This document shows positions 57,790 through 64,000 of a stretch of 64,000 nucleotides of DNA, piece by piece. Within the stretch, counting starts at the first letter, position 1. Every line of letters starts with the position of its first letter. The translations under genes were made by a program, and so were the position numbers. Below the pieces are notes generated by a model. The model was not told the DNA's origin. It saw only the letters and a program-made list of their open reading frames with translations, and did not search any database. Source of the stretch: Pseudomonas sp. ADAK18 (lineage in GTDB: Bacteria; Pseudomonadota; Gammaproteobacteria; Pseudomonadales; Pseudomonadaceae); contig NZ_CP052859.1 of the NCBI RefSeq assembly GCF_012935695.1, positions 599,001-663,000 on the forward strand. The letters run 5' to 3'.

Positions 57790-59100
57790 ATGCAGACTTC
57801 AAAACAAGGCGTTTCCCGTACCCGCCAAGTGGTGGCGGCCGTGATCGGCAATGCGCTGGAATGGTATGACTTCATCGTTTATGGCTTTCTCGCCAGCATC
57901 ATCGCCCGGCAGTTTTTCCCGTCGGACGATGAGTACGCTTCGCTGTTGATGGCGCTGGCCACGTTTGGTGTCGGTTTCTTCATGCGTCCGGTGGGCGGGA
58001 TTTTGTTGGGCATCTATTCAGACCGCAAAGGGCGCAAGGCCGCGATGCAGTTGATCATCCGGCTGATGACCCTCTCTATCGCGCTGATCGCCTTTGCCCC
58101 TCCCTATGCGGCCATTGGCATGGGCGCGCCGCTGTTGATCGTGGTTGCGCGGATGCTCCAGGGGTTCGCCACGGGCGGTGAATACGCCAGCGCCACGGCG
58201 TTCCTGGTGGAAAGCGCGCCGGCCCATCGCAAAGGTTTGTATGGTTCCTGGCAGTTGGTGGGGCAGTGCCTGGCGGTGTTCGGCGGCGCGGCGATGGTGG
58301 CGTTGGTCACGCATTTCTTCTCCCCGCAAACCCTTGACCTGTGGGGCTGGCGCCTGCCGTTTATCTTCGGCTTGCTGATCGGCCCGGTAGGGTTGTGGAT
58401 TCGCCGCCACATGGAAGACCCGGAAGAATTTATCGAAGCCCGCAAAAAAGCCACCGGCCCGGCGCCTACCCTGATGGAGGTCCTGCGCGACCATCGGCGC
58501 AGCATTCTGGTGTCCATGGGCTTGGCTTGCGGGGCGACGGTCTCGTTCTATGTGGTGCTGGTGAATATGCCAACCTTTGCCCACAAGAACCTCGGCCTGC
58601 CCCTGGATCAGGTATTGATGGTGCAAATGTTCGCCGTGGCGCTGATGACCGTGGTGATTCCGTTGTCCGGCCTGTTATCGGATCGGCTGGGACGGCGGCC
58701 GGTGTTGATGGCCTTCACCTTGGCGTTTTTCGTGATGGTCTATCCGCTCTATGTGTGGGTTGCCGCGGCGCCGTCCATCGAACGTCTGCTGGTGATGCAG
58801 GTGATGTTGTGCACCGCCATTGGCGGCTTCTTCGGCCCGGCGCCAACGGCCCTGGCCGAGCAGTTTCCCATCGAGGTGCGTTCCACTGGCGTATCGGTGG
58901 CCTACAACGTGGCGGTGATGGTGTTTGGTGGCTTTGCCCCGTTGATCGTGACCTGGCTCAGCAAGGTGCTGGGCACTCCGGTGGCGCCGGCGTTTTATGT
59001 GCTGTTCGCTTGCGTCCTGACGCTGCTGGGCACTTACTGCATGCATGAGGCGCCACGGGCGAAAAAGCCGCTGCCCTTTTCCAGCGAGGTGAAGCCTTGA
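57790..59100 (+). CDS. MHS-family MFS transporter
   Basis: 436 residues from the ATG at 57790. Metabolite:H+ symporter motifs: GNALEWYDFIVYGFLAS, GGILLGIYSDRKGRKAAMQ and LQGFATGGEYASATAFLVE. Related to citrate/tricarballylate-type transporters; here it probably brings in the amide substrate of the flanking hydrolases. The amidase start overlaps its stop by 4 bp. Confidence 0.9.
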   Translation: MQTSKQGVSRTRQVVAAVIGNALEWYDFIVYGFLASIIARQFFPSDDEYASLLMALATFGVGFFMRPVGGILLGIYSDRKGRKAAMQLIIRLMTLSIALIAFAPPYAAIGMGAPLLIVVARMLQGFATGGEYASATAFLVESAPAHRKGLYGSWQLVGQCLAVFGGAAMVALVTHFFSPQTLDLWGWRLPFIFGLLIGPVGLWIRRHMEDPEEFIEARKKATGPAPTLMEVLRDHRRSILVSMGLACGATVSFYVVLVNMPTFAHKNLGLPLDQVLMVQMFAVALMTVVIPLSGLLSDRLGRRPVLMAFTLAFFVMVYPLYVWVAAAPSIERLLVMQVMLCTAIGGFFGPAPTALAEQFPIEVRSTGVSVAYNVAVMVFGGFAPLIVTWLSKVLGTPVAPAFYVLFACVLTLLGTYCMHEAPRAKKPLPFSSEVKP

Positions 59101-60539
59101 GTATTGTTGATTGGGATGCCATCGAACTGTCGCGTGCGATCCATGCCCGGCAGGTGTCCTGCCACGAGGTGATGCAGGCATATCTGGCGCAGATCGAGCG
59201 CTTCAATCCCGTGGGCAATGCGCTGGTGTCGTTGCGCCCTCAGGACGAAGTACTGGCCGAGGCCCGAGCCTGTGATCAGGAATTGGACCGGGGCCACTCC
59301 CAAGGTTGGATGCACGGCATGCCCCAGGCGATCAAGGACCTGGCGGCCACCCGGGGTTTGCGCACCACCCTCGGTTCGCCGCTGTTCGCCGAGCAGTTGC
59401 CGGCCGAGGACGCCATCAGCGTGGCGCGCGTGCGGGCCAGCGGCGCGATCATTATCGGTAAGACCAACGTGCCGGAATTCGGCCTGGGCTCGCAGACCTA
59501 CAACACGCTGTTTGGCACTACGGGTAATGCCTACGATCCGACCTTGATCGCCGGCGGCAGCAGCGGCGGTGCTGCGGTGGCCTTGGCGTTGCGCATGCTG
59601 CCGGTGGCCGACGGTAGCGACATGATGGGCTCGCTGCGTAATCCGGCGGCGTTCAATAACGTGTTCGGCCTGCGCCCCTCCCAGGGCCGCGTGCCCCATG
59701 GTCCGGCGCCTGAGCTGTTCGTCCAGCAACTGGCCACCGAAGGCCCGATGGGCCGCAGTGTGGCGGACGTGGCGCGACTGTTGAGTATTCAGGCCGGCTA
59801 CGACCCTCGGGTGCCGCTGTCGCTCAAGGATGATCCCGCGGTGTTTGCTGAAAGCTTGCAGCGTGACTTCAAGGGCACACGGCTGGGCTGGCTGGGCGAC
59901 TACAACGGCTACCTGGCGATGGACGACGGTGTGCTAAGCCTGTGTGAATCAGCACTGGCCGACTTCAGCGCCTTGGGCTGTGACGTCGAAAGTTGCCAGC
60001 CGGATTTTTCCCTGGAGCGTTTGTGGCAGACCTGGCTGGTTCAGCGCCATTGGTTGGTCCAGGGTTCACTGGGAGCGGCCTACGCCGACCCGCAAAAACG
60101 TGCGCTGCTCAAACCTGAGGCGCAATGGGAAGTGGAGGGTGGTTTGTACTTGAGCGCGGCGGATGTTTTCCAGGCCTCGGTCAGTCGCAGTGACTGGTAC
60201 CGGGCCTTGGGCAAACTGTTCGAACGTTACGATTTCCTGCTGTTGCCCACCGCCCAAGTGTTCCCTTTCGATGCACAACAACCCTGGCCGCGCCTCGTTG
60301 GCGGGCGTGAAATGGACACCTACCACCGTTGGATGGAAGTGGTGATCGGCCCCACACTGGCCGGTCTGCCGAGCATGAGCGTGCCGGTGGGCTTCAACCC
60401 CCAAGGCTTGCCCATGGGTCTGCAAATCATCGGCCCGGCCCAGGCGGACCAAGCCGTGCTGCAACTGGCCTATGCCCATGAACAACTGACCCGTTGGGTA
60501 CAACGCTGCCCTCCTGGATGCCTGGCGCCGACCGGCTGA
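59097..60539 (+). CDS. amidase-signature family hydrolase
   Basis: 480 residues from a TTG at 59097 (TTGA overlap with the transporter stop). Ser-cisSer-Lys triad is intact: Lys80 (AIKDLAAT), Ser155/156 (GGSSGGAA), Ser179 in DMMGSLRNPA where family members usually have GSIRxPA. The C-terminal GLPMGLQIIGPAQAD is conserved. Acts in the cytosol on amides, likely together with the M20 enzyme. The rare TTG start is supported by the overlap; the next Met in frame lies at residue 26. Confidence 0.9.
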   Translation: MSIVDWDAIELSRAIHARQVSCHEVMQAYLAQIERFNPVGNALVSLRPQDEVLAEARACDQELDRGHSQGWMHGMPQAIKDLAATRGLRTTLGSPLFAEQLPAEDAISVARVRASGAIIIGKTNVPEFGLGSQTYNTLFGTTGNAYDPTLIAGGSSGGAAVALALRMLPVADGSDMMGSLRNPAAFNNVFGLRPSQGRVPHGPAPELFVQQLATEGPMGRSVADVARLLSIQAGYDPRVPLSLKDDPAVFAESLQRDFKGTRLGWLGDYNGYLAMDDGVLSLCESALADFSALGCDVESCQPDFSLERLWQTWLVQRHWLVQGSLGAAYADPQKRALLKPEAQWEVEGGLYLSAADVFQASVSRSDWYRALGKLFERYDFLLLPTAQVFPFDAQQPWPRLVGGREMDTYHRWMEVVIGPTLAGLPSMSVPVGFNPQGLPMGLQIIGPAQADQAVLQLAYAHEQLTRWVQRCPPGCLAPTG

Positions 60540-60602
60540 ATCCAGACGGGCCTGTATCTTGCTGTGAAAAAAGATCATCCATCCGCATCAAGGAGATCGA
60601 CC

Positions 60603-61373
60603 ATGGGCAGCAACGCCGAGACAGGCACCGTGCGCTCAGTGGAGCGGGCACTGGCGATCATCGAATTGCTCGGCGAGCATCAGGCGCTGGGGCTGGAAGA
60701 GTTGCATTACCTGACCCGCCTGCCCAAGGCCACGGTGTCGCGGATGCTGCTGACGTTGCAGGATCAGGGCTGGGTTTACCGCGGCCTGAGTGACCGTCGT
60801 TACCGGCTCACCGCGCAGCGACTGTTTGGCGACACCCAGCAACGCTTCAAGCGCCATCTGGTGGAGCGTGCGGCGCCGTGGCTGCTGGAGTTGAGTGAGC
60901 GCACCGGGTTGGTGGCGGATCTGTCGAGCTTTGATGGCGAGCGGCTGGAGGTAATGGAAAGCGCGATCCCCACGGTGTTGCGCAAGCTGTACCCGAACAA
61001 CTGCCAGATCGTCGGTCAGCATGCCAGTCTGTTTCATTCGGCCATGGGCAAAGCGTGCCTGGCGCAACTGGCTCCGGATGAAGTGCAGCGCCTGGCGGGC
61101 CGGGATCATGTGGCGGCGGATGAGCAATATCGGGCCTGCGAGCAATCTCAGCATCAAGGCTTTGGCCAGCGCACGGAGGGTTATTGGGAGTACCCGGTGC
61201 GTTTGCCGTTCCTGATCCGCGCCGTGGCCTTGCCGGTTCGGGCCAATGGCCGGCTGGTGGGCAGCATGGCGTTGCATTGGCCGATGCATCAGGCGCCGGT
61301 GGAGCGGGTGTTGAGCCTGCACCTGGCGAGCCTGGAGTCGGCGATTCGGGATGTGCAGCAGGCGTTGGCTTGA
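60603..61373 (+). CDS. IclR-family transcriptional regulator
   Basis: 256 residues from the ATG at 60603 with an AAGGAGA RBS (60590-60596). N-terminal winged helix RSVERALAIIELLGEHQ, then LPKATVSRMLLTLQDQGWV; C-terminal effector domain with LFHSAMGKACLAQL and ALPVRANGRLVGSM. It follows the amidase by 63 bp on the same strand and probably controls the M20-MHS-amidase unit. Confidence 0.9.
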   Translation: MGSNAETGTVRSVERALAIIELLGEHQALGLEELHYLTRLPKATVSRMLLTLQDQGWVYRGLSDRRYRLTAQRLFGDTQQRFKRHLVERAAPWLLELSERTGLVADLSSFDGERLEVMESAIPTVLRKLYPNNCQIVGQHASLFHSAMGKACLAQLAPDEVQRLAGRDHVAADEQYRACEQSQHQGFGQRTEGYWEYPVRLPFLIRAVALPVRANGRLVGSMALHWPMHQAPVERVLSLHLASLESAIRDVQQALA

Positions 61374-61375
61374 CA

Positions 61376-61495
61376 TGTGGGAGCGGGCTTGTGTGGGAGC
61401 GGCGGTGCGACGATTCGACTTGCTCGCGAAGGCGGACTGTCAGTCAACTATGTATCAACTGACCCACCGCATTCGCGAGCAAGCCCGCTCCCACA
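61376..61495. repeat. interrupted REP doublet
   Basis: A right arm cattcgcgagcaagcccgctcccaca (to 61495) pairs with a left arm that begins tgtgggagcgggcttg at 61376 but is broken by about 27 bp (a partial repeat of tgtgggagcgg plus unique sequence) before cttgctcgcgaa resumes. Confidence 0.75.
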
Positions 61496-61577
61496 TTAGT
61501 TCTGTGTTGTCAGTTACATTGCGCCCGGTTAATGGCCCAGTTAAGGTTCGTTCAGGTTTATCGCCCAACGAGTCTTT

Positions 61578-62168
61578 ATGTTCAACGTGTCCCTGCTCAA
61601 ACCCTTCGCCTTCCTCCTCCTGGCCTGTGCAGCCTTGCCTGCCCACGCCGACTGGTACCTGGACAACGAATCCTCGCGCCTGTCATTCGTTACCACCAAA
61701 AATACCGATATTGCTGAAGTTCATCGCTTTCTGGTGTTGCACGGTAAGGTCGACAGCCAAGGTGCGGCGCAGTTGGAAGTCGAGCTGGAATCGGTCAACA
61801 GCGGCATTCCACTGCGCGATGAGCGCATGCGTAATGAGCTGTTCGAGATCAAGACCTTCCCCGACGCGTTGATCAATGCGCAGATCAATCTGCAACCAAT
61901 CAACGACCTGGCGGCCGGTGCCCAGCTTGAGCTACGGCTGCCGGTGTCGGTGACGCTGCACGGCAAGACCCAGACCTATAACGCCGAGCTCTTGGCCACT
62001 CGCCTGGACGACCGACGTTTTCAGGTGGTGACCCTGGAACCGCTGGTACTGCACGCCGAAGATTTCGATTTGCTGCCGGGTGTGGCCGCGCTGCGCAAGG
62101 CGGCTGGTTTGGCGCAGATCAGCTTGTCAGTGCCGGTGGGTGCGGTGCTGATTTTCACGGCGCGCTGA
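61578..62168 (+). CDS. YceI-family periplasmic protein
   Basis: 196 residues. Signal peptide with cleavage after LPAHA, then a lipocalin-like YceI barrel (WYLDNESSRLSFVTTKNTD, VELESVNSGIPLRDERMRNELFEI, VTLHGKTQTYNAELLATRLD). The family binds isoprenoid or fatty acyl chains. Its stop is 1 bp before the ATG of the cardiolipin synthase-like gene, suggesting co-transcription. Confidence 0.88.
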   Translation: MFNVSLLKPFAFLLLACAALPAHADWYLDNESSRLSFVTTKNTDIAEVHRFLVLHGKVDSQGAAQLEVELESVNSGIPLRDERMRNELFEIKTFPDALINAQINLQPINDLAAGAQLELRLPVSVTLHGKTQTYNAELLATRLDDRRFQVVTLEPLVLHAEDFDLLPGVAALRKAAGLAQISLSVPVGAVLIFTAR

Positions 62169-62169
62169 C

Positions 62170-63327
62170 ATGAGCGGCGCGGTGTTCCCCTGGCGCAGTG
62201 CCAACCGTTTCGAGTTGCTGATCGACGGCCCAAATTTCTTTCCGCAGATGCTGGTGGGCATTGCCCGGGCCGAGCGTCAGGTGGAACTGGAACTGTACCT
62301 CGTGGAGGCGGGCGCGTGTGCCGAGGCCATGGTCCAGGCCTTGGTGCAGGCTGCCGAGCGTGGCGTGCGGGTGCGTTGCCTGTTCGATGATTACGGCAGC
62401 CTGGCGTTTACCCTGGGTTTGCGTCGGCGCTTGATCGAGGCCGGCGTGGAGCTGCGCTTCTACAATCGCCTGAGCTGGCGCCGTTGGATGCGCAACCTGT
62501 ATCGGGACCACCGCAAACTGCTGCTGATTGACCAGAGCATCGCCGTGGTCGGCGGTACCGGTGTGACCGACGAATTCTGGACGCCCGGGCAAGACACCTG
62601 CGACTGGCACGAGGTGATGGTGCAGATTACCGGCCCGTTGGTGTTGGACTGGCAGGCGTTGTTCGACCGCCAATGGCTGGCTAACAAAGCCCGTACCGCC
62701 TGGAAACCGGCGACTTACTTTGGCCTGTCACGCTTGCCCAAGGTACCGGCCACCGGGCCGGGGCTGGGCCGTGTGGCCTATGCCGACGCCCGTCAGCATC
62801 GGGACATTTTGCAATCGTTGATTCGTGCGCTTAACAGCGGCCAGCGACGCATCTGGCTAGCAACGCCGTATTTCCTTCCAACATGGAGCGTTCGTCGCGC
62901 CTTGCGTCGTGCAGCCGCACGGGGTGTGGACGTGCGCCTGCTGCTGACCGGGCCGCGTACCGATCACCCGTCGGTGCGCTATGCCGGGCACCGTTACTAC
63001 CCGCGCCTGCTCAGGGCTGGGGTGAAGATCTTTGAATACCAGCCGTGTTTCCTGCACCTGAAAATGGTGTTGGTGGACGATTGGGTGAGTATCGGCTCGT
63101 GCAACTTCGATCACTGGAACCTGCGGTTCAATCTGGAGGCCAACCTGGAAGCGCTGGATCCTGAATTGACGCTGGCGGTGGAGGGCAGTTTTGAGCGTGA
63201 TTTTGCCCAGAGTCAGGCGGTGAGCCTGGAGGCGTGGAAGGCACGGCCGTTATGGCGGCGGGTGAAGCAGCGGGTGTGGGGCTGGATTGATCGGTTGGTG
63301 GTTAATCTGCTGGATCGGCGGGGGTAG
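62170..63327 (+). CDS. phospholipase D-type cardiolipin synthase (ClsB-like)
   Basis: 385 residues with two PLD motifs: HRKLLLIDQSIAVVGG (about 112) and HLKMVLVDDWVSIGSCNFD (about 297), which form a single active site. ClsB-like enzymes join phosphatidyl groups to glycerol or make cardiolipin; the lack of N-terminal membrane helices argues for this class rather than ClsA. It is preceded directly by YceI. Confidence 0.88.
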   Translation: MSGAVFPWRSANRFELLIDGPNFFPQMLVGIARAERQVELELYLVEAGACAEAMVQALVQAAERGVRVRCLFDDYGSLAFTLGLRRRLIEAGVELRFYNRLSWRRWMRNLYRDHRKLLLIDQSIAVVGGTGVTDEFWTPGQDTCDWHEVMVQITGPLVLDWQALFDRQWLANKARTAWKPATYFGLSRLPKVPATGPGLGRVAYADARQHRDILQSLIRALNSGQRRIWLATPYFLPTWSVRRALRRAAARGVDVRLLLTGPRTDHPSVRYAGHRYYPRLLRAGVKIFEYQPCFLHLKMVLVDDWVSIGSCNFDHWNLRFNLEANLEALDPELTLAVEGSFERDFAQSQAVSLEAWKARPLWRRVKQRVWGWIDRLVVNLLDRRG

Positions 63328-63353
63328 TGAGCTAAGGGGAGGCGGCGGACTTG

Positions 63354-63487
63354 TTGTGGCGAGCGGGCTTGCCCGCGTTGGGCTGCGCAGCAGCCCCAAA
63401 ATCTGTCACCGCAACCTGAGTGAAAAATCGCGGTGATCTTATTGGGGCTGCTGCGCAGCCCAACGGGGGCAAGCCCCCTCGCTACAG
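63354..63487. repeat. long REP-type inverted repeat
   Basis: 46-bp arms (63354-63399 and 63442-63487) sharing ttgggctgcgcagcagcccc. The same inner block occurs at 21043-21176. Two single palindromes are contained within each arm. It sits just 1 bp from the end of the beta-glucosidase gene. Confidence 0.88.
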
Positions 63488-63488
63488 G

Positions 63489-64000
63489 TTAGAGCAGTTC
63501 GAAACTCTGCTGCTTCACATCCTGAGAATCCAAGCCAATCTGCACATTGAACTCGCCCGGTTCCGCCGCAAACTTGAGCTGGGTGTTGTAGAACTTCAAG
63601 TCATCTTCGGAAATGCTGAAGTGCACCACGCGTTCTTCACCCGCTTTGAGCATGATTTTCTGGAAGTTCTTCAACTCCTTCACCGGGCGAATCATCGAGC
63701 CGGCCACGTCCTGGATATACAGCTGCACCACAGTTTCGCCATCCACCTTGCCGGTGTTTTTCACCACCACACTGGCGTCGAGCTTGCCGGTCTTGTTCAG
63801 GGTGGTGGATGACAGCGCCATGTCCGACAAGCTGAACGTGGTGTAGCTCAAGCCATAGCCAAACGGGAACAGCGGACCTGTGGTGTCATCGAAGTACTGC
63901 GAGGTGTAGTTACCCGGCTTGCCCGGCGTGAACGGCCGGCCAATGCTCAGGTGGTTGTAGTAGGTCGGAATCTGCCCCACCGAACGCGGGAAGGTGATCG
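63489..64000 (-). CDS. bglX: glycoside hydrolase family 3 beta-glucosidase, C-terminal part
   Basis: The final about 170 residues are in the window; the gene runs off the right edge. ITFPRSVGQIPTYYNHLSIG and FPFGYGLSYTTFSLSD are signatures of the BglX C-terminal GH3 domain, followed by the fibronectin III-like domain (VKNTGKVDGETVVQLYIQD). Periplasmic beta-glucosidase for oligosaccharides is expected. The catalytic N-terminal barrel is outside the window. Confidence 0.88.
   Translation of the reverse strand, partial: ITFPRSVGQIPTYYNHLSIGRPFTPGKPGNYTSQYFDDTTGPLFPFGYGLSYTTFSLSDMALSSTTLNKTGKLDASVVVKNTGKVDGETVVQLYIQDVAGSMIRPVKELKNFQKIMLKAGEERVVHFSISEDDLKFYNTQLKFAAEPGEFNVQIGLDSQDVKQQSFELL

Overview
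The window is a GC-rich chromosome segment from a member of the Pseudomonas fluorescens group. Evidence for this: a complete pca (beta-ketoadipate) cluster, a bra/liv amino-acid transporter, a MexAB/TtgABC/Emh-type efflux operon with its TetR repressor, a CcoM peptide, olsBA ornithine-lipid genes, and many REP palindromes of the type found in this group (core around gcgggcttgctcgcgaa). I see no rRNA, tRNA, CRISPR, prophage or intact insertion sequence.

Layout. 1-3129: end fragment of an FAD oxidoreductase, a lipoprotein, a short-chain dehydrogenase and a divergent LysR regulator. 3126-5588: a four-gene minus-strand operon (DUF2282 precursor, DUF692/MNIO enzyme, DUF2063 partner, DoxX protein) that fits a bufferin/Hvf copper-binding RiPP pathway. 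5845-10839: braCDEFG, with a terminator-like hairpin after braC. 11181-16522: DUF2288 protein, a decayed gene remnant, an MHYT-GGDEF-EAL protein, a YkgJ-type protein and an MFS transporter. 16707-23401: rapA, small conserved proteins, ccoM behind an ANR box, a large nested inverted repeat, and pitA. 24072-34813: pcaR-K-I-J-F-H-G-T-B-D-C, which converts protocatechuate to succinyl-CoA plus acetyl-CoA; palindromic PcaR-type sites lie before pcaR and pcaI. 34839-36398: an AT-richer gene for an RTX-like repeat protein with a C-terminal M91 (NleD/HopH1-type) zinc-peptidase domain, an N-terminus that looks like a type III signal, and a degenerate hrp-box-like sequence. 36613-45834: polysaccharide deacetylase, OprD-family porin, emhABC-type RND pump and its repressor. 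46238-48403: an Ig-like tandem-repeat protein. 48855-51430: OYE-family reductase, MFS exporter and ArsR regulator. 51588-56320: ACP phosphodiesterase, olsBA with a strong Pho box, an acyl-CoA dehydrogenase-like gene, and a serine hydrolase with a small partner. 56558-61373: M20 amidohydrolase, MHS transporter, amidase and IclR regulator, which form an amide-catabolism module. 61578-64000: YceI, a phospholipase-D-type cardiolipin synthase and the 3' end of a family-3 beta-glucosidase.

Most promising for novelty: the RTX/M91 putative effector, the bufferin operon, the Pho-boxed ornithine-lipid locus with its divergent acyl-CoA dehydrogenase-like gene, the small ccoM gene under ANR, and the nested palindrome at 20877-21283.
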